NCBI GenBank assembly: GCA_013822685.1
Contig: PNKV01000010.1
Span: forward strand, 1 to 64,000
Source of the DNA: Leptothrix sp. (in: b-proteobacteria)
GTDB lineage: Bacteria > Pseudomonadota > Gammaproteobacteria > Burkholderiales > Burkholderiaceae_C
Direction of reading: 5' to 3'
DNA: 64,000 nucleotides
The notes under the pieces were generated by a model that was not told the origin of the DNA, searched no databases, and worked only from the letters and a program-made list of their open reading frames with translations. This document shows positions 44,567 to 54,687 of this stretch, piece by piece. Both the position numbers and the translations under genes were made by a program. Numbering within the stretch: position 1 is the first letter of the stretch; every line of letters begins with the position of its first letter.

Positions 44567-46063
44567 TCACAAGGCCCGGTTACGCGCCATGGGCGGGTTC
44601 TTGGCGAAGTAGCGCTGGATGCCGGCCAACAGGGCATCGGCCATCTTGGCCTGGTAGTCTTCGTCGCGCAGCTTGGCTTCTTCTTCCGGGTTGGAGATGA
44701 AGCCGGTTTCCACCAGCACCGAGGGGATGTCGGGCGCCTTCAGCACGGCAAAACCGGCTTGCTCAACCTTGCCCTTGTGCAGCCGCCCGATCTTGCCCAG
44801 GTTGCCCAAAATCACGCTGCCCAGCTTCAGGCTGTCTTTGATCTGCGCGGTGGTGGACATGTCGAGCAAGGCGCGCATCACCGCCGCGTCTTTGGCCTTG
44901 ATGTTGACGCCGCCGACCAGGTCGGACGAGTTCTCCTTCTTGGCCATCCAGCGCGCGGCGGCACTGGAGGCGCCGTTCTCAGACAAGGCGAACACCGAGG
45001 CGCCACGGGCCTGCGGGTTCAAGAATGCATCGGCGTGGATGGACATGAACAGGTCGGCCTGCACGCGCCTGGCCTTGGTCACCCGTTCGTTCAAAGGCAC
45101 GAAGTAGTCGGACTCGCGCGTGAGCATGGCGCGCATGCCGGGTTGCGCATTGATGCGAGCGCGCAGCAGCTTGGCAATCGACAGCACGACGTCTTTTTCG
45201 TACAGGCCACTGGGGCCGACTGCGCCGGGGTCTTCGCCGCCGTGGCCCGCGTCCAGCGCGATGATGACCAGGCGCTGCGTGGATTTGCGGGCATCAAGGC
45301 TGGCCAAGTCGGGCGCGGAGGACTGGCGCTCTGCCTCGGCCAACGCCTTGTCGGCTGCGCGGTCGGTGCTTTTGCCGTGCGGCGTGGCTCGCACCACCGC
45401 CTTGTCGGTGCTGCGTTGCCGCAGGTCACCGATGAAGTCGCCCAGCGAGTCGTTTACGGCGCTGGCGGCCTGCTCAGATGCGCTGCTCGGGGTCTTGCCC
45501 ACGCCCGCCAGGTTGATGGGCGCAGAGGCGCTTTGGCTGGCCGACGCCGGCTCCGCGGCCTGGCTGGCGGCAGCGGCCGCGCTGGCCGCCTGCTGCTGTG
45601 AGGTGGATTGCAGGGCCAGGCGCGGATCGGCCTCAACCACCGAGTACAGATCAAACACCAGGCGGTGCTGGTAGGCGGCCACCGGCTGCAGGCTGAACAC
45701 CTGCGGCTTGGCCGCCTGCTTCAGATCAAACACCAGGCGCACGATGTTGGGCTTGAACTGGCCTGCGCGCACCTTGGATATGTACGGGTCGTCGGCGCGC
45801 ACCTTGCTGACCAGCTCGCGCAGCTGCATGTTCAGCTCCAGGCCCTCGATGTCGACCACCAGGCGCAGCGGGTTGACCACCAGGAAGTGCTTGGCCTTCA
45901 GTGGCGTGTCGGACTCCAGCGTGACACGGGTGTAGTCAGAGGCCGGCCACACGCGCACCGCCATGAGCTGGGCGCCGTGCGCCAGCTCCAGCGGGCCGAG
46001 CAGCAGCACCAGCGCGCCTTGGGCGCCCCGTGTCAGCAGTTGACGTCGGTTCAGGTCATCCAT
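44567..46063 (-). CDS. amiC: N-acetylmuramoyl-L-alanine amidase AmiC-type, Tat signal
   Basis: A 498-aa periplasmic cell-wall hydrolase that separates daughter cells. The N-terminus has twin arginines (NRRQLLTRGAQGALVLLL), a Tat-like signal. An AMIN domain (about 40-140) targets it to the septum. A Ser/Ala-rich linker (about 150-200) follows. The Amidase_3 domain shows zinc ligands in DAGHGGEDPGA, LYEKD and SIHADAF, and the catalytic Glu in VETGFISNPEEE. The start overlaps the tsaE stop (ATGGATGA), with GGAGGG in front; tsaE-amiC is a common betaproteobacterial pair. Confidence 0.94.
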   Translation of the reverse strand: MDDLNRRQLLTRGAQGALVLLLGPLELAHGAQLMAVRVWPASDYTRVTLESDTPLKAKHFLVVNPLRLVVDIEGLELNMQLRELVSKVRADDPYISKVRAGQFKPNIVRLVFDLKQAAKPQVFSLQPVAAYQHRLVFDLYSVVEADPRLALQSTSQQQAASAAAAASQAAEPASASQSASAPINLAGVGKTPSSASEQAASAVNDSLGDFIGDLRQRSTDKAVVRATPHGKSTDRAADKALAEAERQSSAPDLASLDARKSTQRLVIIALDAGHGGEDPGAVGPSGLYEKDVVLSIAKLLRARINAQPGMRAMLTRESDYFVPLNERVTKARRVQADLFMSIHADAFLNPQARGASVFALSENGASSAAARWMAKKENSSDLVGGVNIKAKDAAVMRALLDMSTTAQIKDSLKLGSVILGNLGKIGRLHKGKVEQAGFAVLKAPDIPSVLVETGFISNPEEEAKLRDEDYQAKMADALLAGIQRYFAKNPPMARNRAL

Positions 46064-46601
46064 GGGGCACGCCCTCCTGAATCAATCGTGACAGCCATTG
46101 CGCGCCCTGCGCCGTGCCGGCATCAACACGGACCTGGCGGCGGTCTTCGTCGATGGGTGTCAAGTTCAGCAGCAGGTCGGCCGGGGGCAACAGGCCAGCG
46201 GCCTTGTCCGGCCATTCCACCAGTTTGAGGCCCGCGTTGGCGAACAGGTCGCGAAACCCCGCGTCTTCCCATTCCTGCGGATCGTTGAAACGGTAAAAAT
46301 CAAAATGCCAGATCGCCATGCCCGGCGCCTCGTGGGGTTCCACCACCGCGTAGCTGGGGCTCTTGATGCGGCCTTCCACGCCCAGTGCCCGCAGCAAATG
46401 GCGCGTGAAGGTGGTTTTGCCCGCGCCCAAAGTGCCCCGCAGTTCGATGATCGCGGACTCTCCGTTTTGCAGTGTCGGCTTCAAGATGTCTGCCCACTGG
46501 TTGGCCATGGCGCTGCAAGCGTCTTCGTCAAGCCAGACAAAGTCGCCGTGTGGTGCCGAAGGGCTGGAGGGATGGGGCAGGGGGCTTGTTAGGATCGTCA
46601 C
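46056..46601 (-). CDS. tsaE: tRNA threonylcarbamoyladenosine biosynthesis ATPase TsaE
   Basis: A 181-aa ATPase that drives the TsaB-TsaD complex making t6A37 in tRNA. It has the P-loop RGTLGAGKTTFTRHLL, the switch region IKSPSYAVVEPHE and HFDFYRFNDPQEWEDAGFRDLF. The start is GTG 46601, directly abutting the queG ATG on the opposite strand. The N-terminus is slightly longer than average. It is coupled to amiC by overlap. Confidence 0.93.
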   Translation of the reverse strand: MTILTSPLPHPSSPSAPHGDFVWLDEDACSAMANQWADILKPTLQNGESAIIELRGTLGAGKTTFTRHLLRALGVEGRIKSPSYAVVEPHEAPGMAIWHFDFYRFNDPQEWEDAGFRDLFANAGLKLVEWPDKAAGLLPPADLLLNLTPIDEDRRQVRVDAGTAQGAQWLSRLIQEGVPHG

Positions 46602-47735
46602 ATGCGTCAGGAACTGCGGCCAAGCTTGTCGGAAAGCACTTCATCATCGGGTTTGGACCTCGGTGAAGTGCTGACACGCTTGCGGGTTTGGGCCTCGGAG
46701 TTGGGATTTTCGCAGATTGGGGTCGCGGACGTCGACTTGTCAAGTGCCGAGGCCGGTTTATTGGACTGGTTGGCGCGTGGTTTCCACGGTGAAATGCATT
46801 ACATGGCCGCCCATGGCCTGAAAAGGGCGCGTCCCGCAGAGCTGGTGCCAGGCACGGTCCGGGTCATCACGGCGCGCATGGATTACCTGCCTCAGGCCAC
46901 CCCTGACGGTTGGCAGACCATCGAATGGGACCGCATGGCCCGGCCGCTGGACGCCACCGTGTCGGTCTATGCACGGGGCCGCGATTACCACAAGGTGCTG
47001 CGCGCACGCCTGCAAACCCTGTCCGACCAACTGGCCGCGCACCTGGGGCCGTTTGGCCACCGCGTGTTCACCGATTCGGCCCCGGTCATGGAGGTGGAGC
47101 TGGCCAGCCGCAGCGGCCTAGGTTGGCGTGGCAAACACACCTTGCTGCTGTCGCGCGATGCCGGCTCGACCTTCTTCCTGGGCGAGATCTACGTGGACCT
47201 GGCTTTGCCCGTGACGCCGCCCGAGACCGCGCATTGCGGCTCCTGCCAATCGTGCATGGACGTCTGCCCGACCCGGGCCATCGTGGGCGAACGGCAAGTG
47301 GACGCGCGCCGCTGCATCTCCTACCTGACGATCGAACACGGCGGCCCCATCCCGCTGGAACTGCGCGCCCTGATGGGCAACCGCATCTATGGCTGCGACG
47401 ATTGCCAGCTGATCTGCCCCTGGAACAAGTTTGCCCAACGCGCCCAAGTGCCTGACTTTGACGCGCGTGCGGTTTTTGATGCGCCCACCTTGCTGCAACT
47501 GTGGGCCTGGGACGAGGCCACGTTCCTGCGCACGATGGAGGGCAGCCCCATCCGCCGCATTGGCTTTTCTAAATGGCAACGCAATATCGCGGTGGCTTTG
47601 GGCAATGCGCTGCGGGACACTGGCGATGAGGAAGTTCGCGCGGCGTTGCAGCGGTGGCTGGCCAAACCGCCCAACGGGGTGGATGTGGACTTGGTCGGCG
47701 AGCACGTGCAATGGGCCTTGCAGTGCTCGCCTTAA
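46602..47735 (+). CDS. queG: Epoxyqueuosine reductase
   Basis: A 377-aa cobalamin-dependent iron-sulfur enzyme for the last step of queuosine synthesis in tRNA. The two [4Fe-4S] ligand sets CGSCQSCMDVCPTRAI and CDDCQLICPWNKF are intact, as are MDYLP and the conserved WLARGFHGEMHYM N-terminal region. AGGA lies 7 bp before the ATG, inside the start region of divergent tsaE. Confidence 0.96.
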   Translation: MRQELRPSLSESTSSSGLDLGEVLTRLRVWASELGFSQIGVADVDLSSAEAGLLDWLARGFHGEMHYMAAHGLKRARPAELVPGTVRVITARMDYLPQATPDGWQTIEWDRMARPLDATVSVYARGRDYHKVLRARLQTLSDQLAAHLGPFGHRVFTDSAPVMEVELASRSGLGWRGKHTLLLSRDAGSTFFLGEIYVDLALPVTPPETAHCGSCQSCMDVCPTRAIVGERQVDARRCISYLTIEHGGPIPLELRALMGNRIYGCDDCQLICPWNKFAQRAQVPDFDARAVFDAPTLLQLWAWDEATFLRTMEGSPIRRIGFSKWQRNIAVALGNALRDTGDEEVRAALQRWLAKPPNGVDVDLVGEHVQWALQCSP

Positions 47736-47759
47736 TGACCTTGACTCAACAACGCTGAA

Positions 47760-48737
47760 TCAGCCGTTCACCAACACGACCTTGCCACGAACCTGACGGG
47801 CGCCCATCAGCGCAAACGCTTCCTTGAGTTGCGACATCGGCAGCTTGTGCTCGATCAAGGGCTTGATCTTGCCCTCCATGTACCAGGCGGCCAGTTGCAT
47901 CAGGCAAGCGGCGTTGTTCTGCGGTTCGCGCTTGGCGAACTCGCCCCAGAACACGCCCATGATCGAGGCGCCCTTCAGCAAGGCCAGGTTCAAGGGCAGA
48001 GCAGGGATGGTGCCATTGGCAAAGCCGATGACGAGGTAGCGGCCGCGCCATCCAATCGATCGGAAGGCAGCCTCGGTCAGGTCGCCGCCCACGGGGTCAT
48101 AGACCACGTCCGGGCCCTTGCCGCCGGTCAGTGTCTTCAATCCATCGCGCAGGTTGGCGGTGCTGTAGTTGATGGTTTCGTCGGCCCCCAACTGCTTGCA
48201 CAGTGCGCACTTTTCGTCGCTTGAGGCGGCTGCGATCACCTTCGCGCCTGCAGCCTTGGCGATCTGGATGGCGGCGGTGCCCACGCCGCCAGCGGCGCCC
48301 AGCACCAGCACGGTTTCGCCGGCTTTCAAGGCCGCGCGGTCCATCAGCGCGTGGTACGAGGTGCCATAGGTGCACAAAAACGCGGCGGCGTCTTCAAATG
48401 AGAACGCGGGGGGCAAGGGCATCAGCATGGCGGCCGGGGCCACGGTGTGCGTGCCAAAACCGCCAGTGCCGGCAAAGCCTGCCACTTGCGTGCCCACGGC
48501 CAGGTGCTTGACGCCTTCGCCCACGGCCTCGACCACACCCGCGAACTCGGCGCCAGGCACGAAGGGTGGGTTGGGCTTCATCTGGTACTTGCCCTGCACG
48601 ATCAGCAAGTCCGGAAAGTTCAGGCTGGCGGCCTTGATGGCCACGCGCACTTCACCTTTGCCGGGCTCGGGCGTGGGGGATTCTTTCCAGGTCAGGGCGT
48701 CGACGCCGGTGGGGTTGTCACAGGTCCAGGCTTGCAT
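47760..48737 (-). CDS. MDR-type NADPH:quinone oxidoreductase-like protein
   Basis: A 325-aa medium-chain dehydrogenase/reductase without zinc ligands. The Rossmann motif VLVLGAAGGVGTAAIQIAKAAG and KAASLNFPDLLIVQGKYQ mark the quinone-oxidoreductase group. ATG 48737 is preferred because GAGGAGACCCCCACC precedes it; the longer frame would run into the next gene. The physiological substrate is not known. Confidence 0.88.
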   Translation of the reverse strand: MQAWTCDNPTGVDALTWKESPTPEPGKGEVRVAIKAASLNFPDLLIVQGKYQMKPNPPFVPGAEFAGVVEAVGEGVKHLAVGTQVAGFAGTGGFGTHTVAPAAMLMPLPPAFSFEDAAAFLCTYGTSYHALMDRAALKAGETVLVLGAAGGVGTAAIQIAKAAGAKVIAAASSDEKCALCKQLGADETINYSTANLRDGLKTLTGGKGPDVVYDPVGGDLTEAAFRSIGWRGRYLVIGFANGTIPALPLNLALLKGASIMGVFWGEFAKREPQNNAACLMQLAAWYMEGKIKPLIEHKLPMSQLKEAFALMGARQVRGKVVLVNG

Positions 48738-48765
48738 GGTGGGGGTCTCCTCGGTCAATGCCTGT

Positions 48766-49683
<918 letters not shown>

Positions 49684-49786
49684 GGGGAACTCCGAAAGTT
49701 AGGCCGTCAGGAAGGACGGTGCGGGAGAATGGTAGCAGTGACTAAAATGGCTGATTGACGTCTTTGCGACCTCGTCGCTCATTTGC

Positions 49787-51424
49787 ATGCCAGACCAACT
49801 TTCGGCCTCAAAACTCCCCGTCGTCATCATCGGCGCGGGCCTGGCCGGTCTCACGGTGGCACTGCACCTGGCCGAGACGCAACCCGTCATCGTGCTGGCC
49901 AAGCGCCAGCTCGAAGAAGCCGCCACGGCCTGGGCCCAAGGGGGCATCGTCGGTGTGCTGGGCAACGATGACAGCATCGGTTCGCACGTGCGCGATACCC
50001 AGGAGGCTGGCGCGGGTTTGGTGGATGAGCACACGGCCGAGTTCATCGCCCGCCACAGCGCCCGCGCCGTGCAATGGCTGGTTGAACGTGGCGTGCCTTT
50101 CTCGCCCGATCCGGATGGCCCGCTGGGTTTGCACCTCACCCGCGAAGGTGGCCACGCCGTGCGCCGCATCGCCCACGCGGCCGATGCCACCGGCAAGGCC
50201 ATCCACGATGTTCTGTTGGAAGAGGTCAAGCGCCACCCCAACATCAGCATGCGCGAGCGCTGGATGGCGGTGGACCTGATCACCGACCGTCATTTGCGCA
50301 GGGGCGGCGCCACGTCGGCGAACACCCAGCGCTGCCATGGCGTCTATGCGCTCGACATCGAAACCCACCGCGTCGAAACCCTGGCGGCCTCGGCCGTGGT
50401 GCTGGCCACGGGCGGCGTGGGCAAGGTCTATCGCTACACCAGCAACCCCGACACCGCCACGGGCGACGGCATCGCCATGGCCTGGCGGGCCGGCTGCCGG
50501 GTCGGCAACATGGAGTTCATCCAGTTCCACCCGACTTGCCTGTACCACCCACAAGAGCGCAGCTTCCTGATCACCGAAGCCATGCGCGGCGAGGGCGCCA
50601 TCCTGCGCCTGCCCGATGGCACGCGCTTCATGCCTTCGCACGACGAACGGGGCGAGCTGGCCCCTCGCGACATCGTGGCCCGTGCCATCGACTTCGAGAT
50701 GAAGAAGCACGGCCTGGACCACGTCTGGCTGGACGCCACGCACCTGGGCGAAGACTTCTTGAAAGAGCACTTCCCCACGATCCACGCTCGCTGCCTGAGT
50801 CTGGGCATCGACATCGCGAGGCAGTTCATCCCCGTGGTGCCTGCCGCGCACTACACCTGCGGTGGCGTGGTGACCGACCTGCAAGGCCGCACCGATTTGC
50901 CGGGCCTGTATGCGGTGGGCGAGACCACCTACACCGGCCTGCATGGCGCCAACCGCCTGGCCAGCAACTCCTTGCTGGAGTGCGTGGTGCTGGGCCGCAC
51001 TTGCGCCGACGACATCGCGGCGCAAAGCCCGCCCGCTGGCCCAACCTTGCCGGGCTGGGACGAAAGCCAGGTGTCCGATGCCGACGAAGAAGTGGTCATC
51101 TCACACAACTGGGATGAGCTGCGCCTGGTGATGTGGAACTACGTGGGCATCGTGCGCACCACGCGCCGTCTGGAGCGCGCGCTTCACCGCATCAAGCTGC
51201 TGCGCAGCGAGATCGACGACTACTACGCCGCCTTCCGCGTCAGCCGCGACTTGCTCGAGCTGCGCAACCTGGTTGATTGCGCCGAGTTGATCGTGCGATC
51301 AGCCTTGTCGCGCCAGGAAAGCCGTGGCCTGCATTACAGCCGCGACTACCCGCGCACGCTGCCAGTCAGCTTCCCCACCATCTTGAGCAAGAAGCCCAAG
51401 AAGCGCGATGCCTGGTTGCCTTAA
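49787..51424 (+). CDS. nadB: L-aspartate oxidase
   Basis: A 545-aa FAD enzyme that oxidises aspartate to iminoaspartate, the first step of de novo NAD synthesis. It has an N-terminal dinucleotide motif [32 protein letters not shown], the family signature [31 protein letters not shown], and [25 protein letters not shown]. Complete. nadA and nadC lie just downstream on the other strand, so the three genes form one NAD locus split by orientation. Confidence 0.97.
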   Translation: MPDQLSASKLPVVIIGAGLAGLTVALHLAETQPVIVLAKRQLEEAATAWAQGGIVGVLGNDDSIGSHVRDTQEAGAGLVDEHTAEFIARHSARAVQWLVERGVPFSPDPDGPLGLHLTREGGHAVRRIAHAADATGKAIHDVLLEEVKRHPNISMRERWMAVDLITDRHLRRGGATSANTQRCHGVYALDIETHRVETLAASAVVLATGGVGKVYRYTSNPDTATGDGIAMAWRAGCRVGNMEFIQFHPTCLYHPQERSFLITEAMRGEGAILRLPDGTRFMPSHDERGELAPRDIVARAIDFEMKKHGLDHVWLDATHLGEDFLKEHFPTIHARCLSLGIDIARQFIPVVPAAHYTCGGVVTDLQGRTDLPGLYAVGETTYTGLHGANRLASNSLLECVVLGRTCADDIAAQSPPAGPTLPGWDESQVSDADEEVVISHNWDELRLVMWNYVGIVRTTRRLERALHRIKLLRSEIDDYYAAFRVSRDLLELRNLVDCAELIVRSALSRQESRGLHYSRDYPRTLPVSFPTILSKKPKKRDAWLP

Positions 51425-51705
51425 CGGCGCGCCCGCATCGCAAAGCGGGCCTGCACGAACTCGCAGGCATAGCGAACGGCGTCATTGATGGCCACCTCGT
51501 TGTCGGCGCGCTCTTTCTCGGTCAGGTAGAAGGCCAGATCCACCTCATGGCGGATGTAGCGCGTGGGCAAGTGGTTGAGTGCCACGCAGGCCACATCTGG
51601 CAGTTGCTCTTCGGTCAACAGCGGGTACTGGTGGGCGAGGTCCACCACCGCCTCGAAGACCTGGCGTTCAAAATAGTTGCGAAGCGATGAGAAATCAGCA
51701 GGCAT
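51421..51705 (-). CDS. ComFB-like small protein
   Basis: A 94-aa protein with [34 protein letters not shown], the core of the late-competence ComFB domain (LPDV...ALN.LPxRY). Some ComFB-like proteins have been reported to bind cyclic dinucleotides, but the role of most is unknown. Start ATG 51705 removes a Gly-rich, non-conserved extension of 31 codons. It overlaps the nadB 3' end by 4 bp and lies 119 bp downstream of nadC on the same strand, so it may be the last gene of the nadA-nadC transcript. Confidence 0.72.
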   Translation of the reverse strand: MPADFSSLRNYFERQVFEAVVDLAHQYPLLTEEQLPDVACVALNHLPTRYIRHEVDLAFYLTEKERADNEVAINDAVRYACEFVQARFAMRARR

Positions 51706-51823
51706 GGGCGGCCTCGTCCTTGAAGATCCGCCCAGTTTGGCGCATCCGCCCCAGGTGAAACAGCCTTGGGCGGCTTCATGCCCACCGGCTTTGTGCACTA
51801 TGCCCGCTGCACGACCCCTCAGC

Positions 51824-52732
51824 TCAGGTGCCCAGTCGCTCCAGCACCCGCAATGAAAAGTCCACGGCCTTGACGTCTTTGGTCAGCTTGCCGATTGAAA
51901 TGCGGTCCACGCCCGTGCTGGCGATGCCGCGCAACTGGTCCATGGTCACGCCGCCGGAGGCTTCCAGCAAGGCGTTGCCCTGGGTCAGCTCCTCGTTGAT
52001 GGCGACGGCCTGGCGCATCAACTCCAAGTCAAAGTTGTCCAGCAGGATGCTGATGGCGCCAGCGCTCAAGGCCTCGCGTAATTGGGCCAAGGTTTCAACC
52101 TCGATCTGGATGCTGATCTGGTCGCGCAAGGGCTGCGACTGTGCCGCCACCAGTGCCTGTGCATTTCGCAGCGCATTGGTGACGCTGCCCGCCGCGGCAA
52201 TGTGGTTCTCCTTGATCAGGATGCCGTCGTACAAGGCCAGTCGCTGGTTGGCGCCACCGCCCACACGCACGGCGTACTTCTGAGCCAGGCGCAGGCCGGG
52301 CAGGGTCTTGCGCGTGTCCAGCACCACACAACCGCGTGGGTTGGGCGAGGCGCCTTCGATGGCCTGCATGTGCACATGCGTGAGCGTGGCCACGGCCGAC
52401 AAGGTCTGCACGAAGTTGATGCCGGGGCGTTCGGCGGTGAGCAGGGCGCGCGCGTCGGCTTCGATCAGGCAGACCTCGGTATCCGGTGCCATCAAGGCGC
52501 CTTCATCGTAGGCCCAGGTGATCGACGCCTTGGGGTCGAGCTTGAACAGACAGCCTTCGAACCAGTCTCGGCCACACAGCACAGCTTGCTCGCGCACCAG
52601 CAGGCGCGCCTTGACGCGCTGGCCAGCGGGCACGAGTTGCGCGGTCCAATCGCACACGCCCACGTCTTCGAAAAGCGCGTCGCGGATGTTGCGCTCGCGC
52701 GCTTCGGTCAAGGTCTCGTTGTGGTCGAACAT
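51824..52732 (-). CDS. nadC: Nicotinate-nucleotide pyrophosphorylase (carboxylating)
   Basis: A 302-aa quinolinate phosphoribosyltransferase that makes NaMN from quinolinate and PRPP. Seen are NFVQTLSAVATLTH, DTRKTLPGLRLAQKYAVRVGGGANQRLALYDGILIKENH and LEASGGVTMDQLRGIASTGVDRISIG. ATG 52732 is used; the open frame continues upstream but overlaps nadA. It follows nadA after 22 bp in the same operon. Confidence 0.96.
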   Translation of the reverse strand: MFDHNETLTEARERNIRDALFEDVGVCDWTAQLVPAGQRVKARLLVREQAVLCGRDWFEGCLFKLDPKASITWAYDEGALMAPDTEVCLIEADARALLTAERPGINFVQTLSAVATLTHVHMQAIEGASPNPRGCVVLDTRKTLPGLRLAQKYAVRVGGGANQRLALYDGILIKENHIAAAGSVTNALRNAQALVAAQSQPLRDQISIQIEVETLAQLREALSAGAISILLDNFDLELMRQAVAINEELTQGNALLEASGGVTMDQLRGIASTGVDRISIGKLTKDVKAVDFSLRVLERLGT

Positions 52733-52754
52733 GGGGAGTGCAGGCAAGGCGCGC

Positions 52755-53876
52755 TCAGGCCGCGCCGATGTTGGGAACAAAGCCCTGGGCGGGCTTCTGG
52801 ATGGAGGCGGGGTGGCGGGCCACGAAGTCCAGCATGCGGTCGATGCAGCCCTTCGCGTCAACCCGGATGGCCTCGTCCACAGTGATTTCGCCGGTGCCTT
52901 TTTCAAGGCAGTCGAGCACGCCTTGCAAAGCGTTCATCGCCATCCAGGGGCAATGCGCGCAGCTCTTGCAGGTGGCGCTGTTGCCTGCGGTGGGGGCCTC
53001 GATCAGCGTTTTGGTCGGGGCCAGCTGGCGCATGCGGTGCAAGATGCCATTGTCCGTGGCCACGATGAAGGTCTGCGCGCTGGACTCGACCACGGCCTTG
53101 AGCAGCTGGGAGGTCGATCCCACCACATCGGCCAGGGCCACGACGCTTTCAGGCGATTCGGGATGCACCAGGATCTTGGCGTCGGGGTATTGCTCGCGCA
53201 TCAATTGCAGCTCGACGCCTTTGAACTCGTCATGCACGATGCACTCGCCGTTCCACATCAACATGTCGGCGCCGGTCTGGTCCTGGATGTAGCGGCCCAG
53301 GTGGCGGTCGGGGGCCCACAACACCTTGTCGCCTTGCGCCTTGAGGTGGCTCACGATGGCCAGCGCGCATGAACTGGTCACCATCCAGTCGGCCCGCGCC
53401 TTCACGGCAGCGCTGGTGTTGGCATAGACCACCACCTTGCGGTCCGGGTGCGCATCGCAGAACTTGGCGAAATCATCGGCCGGGCAGCCCAGATCCAGCG
53501 AGCAAGTGGCATCCAGGTCGGGCATCAGCACGCGTTTTTCAGGGCTCAGAATCTTGGCTGATTCCCCCATGAATTTCACGCCAGCCACGATCAGCGTCTT
53601 GGCTTCATGGTCGCGCCCAAAGCGTGCCATCTCCAGCGAGTCGGACACGCAGCCGCCGGTTTCCAAGGCCAGATCCTGCAAATCGCCATCGACGTAATAG
53701 TGGGCCACCAGCACAGCCTGGCGCTCGACCAGCAGTTGCTTGATGCGCGCCTTGGTGGCTTCGCGTTGGGGCGGGCTCAGGGGGACGGGCACCTTGGCCC
53801 AGGCATGGGCGGTGCAACTGGCGCCCGTGGCGTCCTGGCGGGTGTAGTCGTAGACAACGGTCTCAGGAGAACTCAT
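52755..53876 (-). CDS. nadA: Quinolinate synthase
   Basis: A 373-aa [4Fe-4S] enzyme condensing iminoaspartate with dihydroxyacetone phosphate. It shows [41 protein letters not shown], the cluster Cys in [12 protein letters not shown] and [15 protein letters not shown], and [24 protein letters not shown] 53876 is preferred to an in-frame TTG three codons upstream. First gene of nadA-nadC. Confidence 0.96.
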   Translation of the reverse strand: MSSPETVVYDYTRQDATGASCTAHAWAKVPVPLSPPQREATKARIKQLLVERQAVLVAHYYVDGDLQDLALETGGCVSDSLEMARFGRDHEAKTLIVAGVKFMGESAKILSPEKRVLMPDLDATCSLDLGCPADDFAKFCDAHPDRKVVVYANTSAAVKARADWMVTSSCALAIVSHLKAQGDKVLWAPDRHLGRYIQDQTGADMLMWNGECIVHDEFKGVELQLMREQYPDAKILVHPESPESVVALADVVGSTSQLLKAVVESSAQTFIVATDNGILHRMRQLAPTKTLIEAPTAGNSATCKSCAHCPWMAMNALQGVLDCLEKGTGEITVDEAIRVDAKGCIDRMLDFVARHPASIQKPAQGFVPNIGAA

Positions 53877-53963
53877 GGTCGGCAATCATCAATCGTGCGC
53901 GTGGAAAAATCAGGGAGCGGCCTGGAATGCTAGCCCAGATGAGAGCAGCCCAGGGCGCCGAGG

Positions 53964-54683
53964 TCATTGAGCGCGGTGTCTGCGGCGGTCCAGGGCCATG
54001 ACGAGCTGGCAGGGAATCCACACCGCGTAAAACGAAAAAATGATGTCGCTCAAAAAGTGCCCGCCCTGCATCATGCGCCCCAAGCCAATCAGGCTGCCCG
54101 CAGCCAGCCCGATGAGCAGCCAGCGGCGGCGCCAGACAGGTCCGCAGGTCAGCCCCAGGCTCAATAGCCAGAAGCCGGCCGCGGCATGGCTGCTGGCAAA
54201 GCTGCGGTGGGTGTCCGGGTTGGCGCCTTCCTGAAAAACGGCCAGGAAGGGCTGGTCACCGCCAAATGGCGCGACTTGAACGGGGCGAGGGCGCCCGATG
54301 GTGTTCTTGAACCAGACCTCGACCACCAGGCCTGGCCCCAGTACGCCGCAAATGACGGCCACCGCCGCCATGCGCCGCCATGGCCCACGGCATTGCATGG
54401 CGAGTTTTTCGCGGCCTTGCCACCGAAGCAGGCGTGCCAACAACGGGGCCAGCAGGGCCAGCAGCACCAGGCCCGCCAGGATGCTGCGGCCGATCACGGG
54501 CGTCCAGTGGAACGAGGCCAGCACGAGGGCATCCTGGGCATGGATGAAGCCCAGGCCTGCCGTGTACAGGTGCTCGCTCACCATCAAGTCAAGGCTGGGC
54601 ACCTTGGCAAAGGCGGCTGCGCAAAAGAAGAGAACTGCCCAGATCCAGCGGGCATCCTCTGACCCGCTTTCACGCTCCTCCAT
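53964..54683 (-). CDS. PAP2-family membrane phosphatase
   Basis: A 239-aa membrane protein with about six helices. The three PAP2 motifs are present: KNTIGRPRP, SFASSHAAAG and GRMMQGGHFLSD (Arg-x5-His-x3-Asp). It dephosphorylates lipid pyrophosphates or phospholipids, for example undecaprenyl diphosphate or lipid A. ATG 54683 lies 4 bp after the GT39 stop, so it is the last gene of the flippase-GT2-GT39-PAP2 set; context favours recycling of polyprenyl phosphate. Confidence 0.88.
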   Translation of the reverse strand: MEERESGSEDARWIWAVLFFCAAAFAKVPSLDLMVSEHLYTAGLGFIHAQDALVLASFHWTPVIGRSILAGLVLLALLAPLLARLLRWQGREKLAMQCRGPWRRMAAVAVICGVLGPGLVVEVWFKNTIGRPRPVQVAPFGGDQPFLAVFQEGANPDTHRSFASSHAAAGFWLLSLGLTCGPVWRRRWLLIGLAAGSLIGLGRMMQGGHFLSDIIFSFYAVWIPCQLVMALDRRRHRAQ

Positions 54684-54687
54684 CAAC

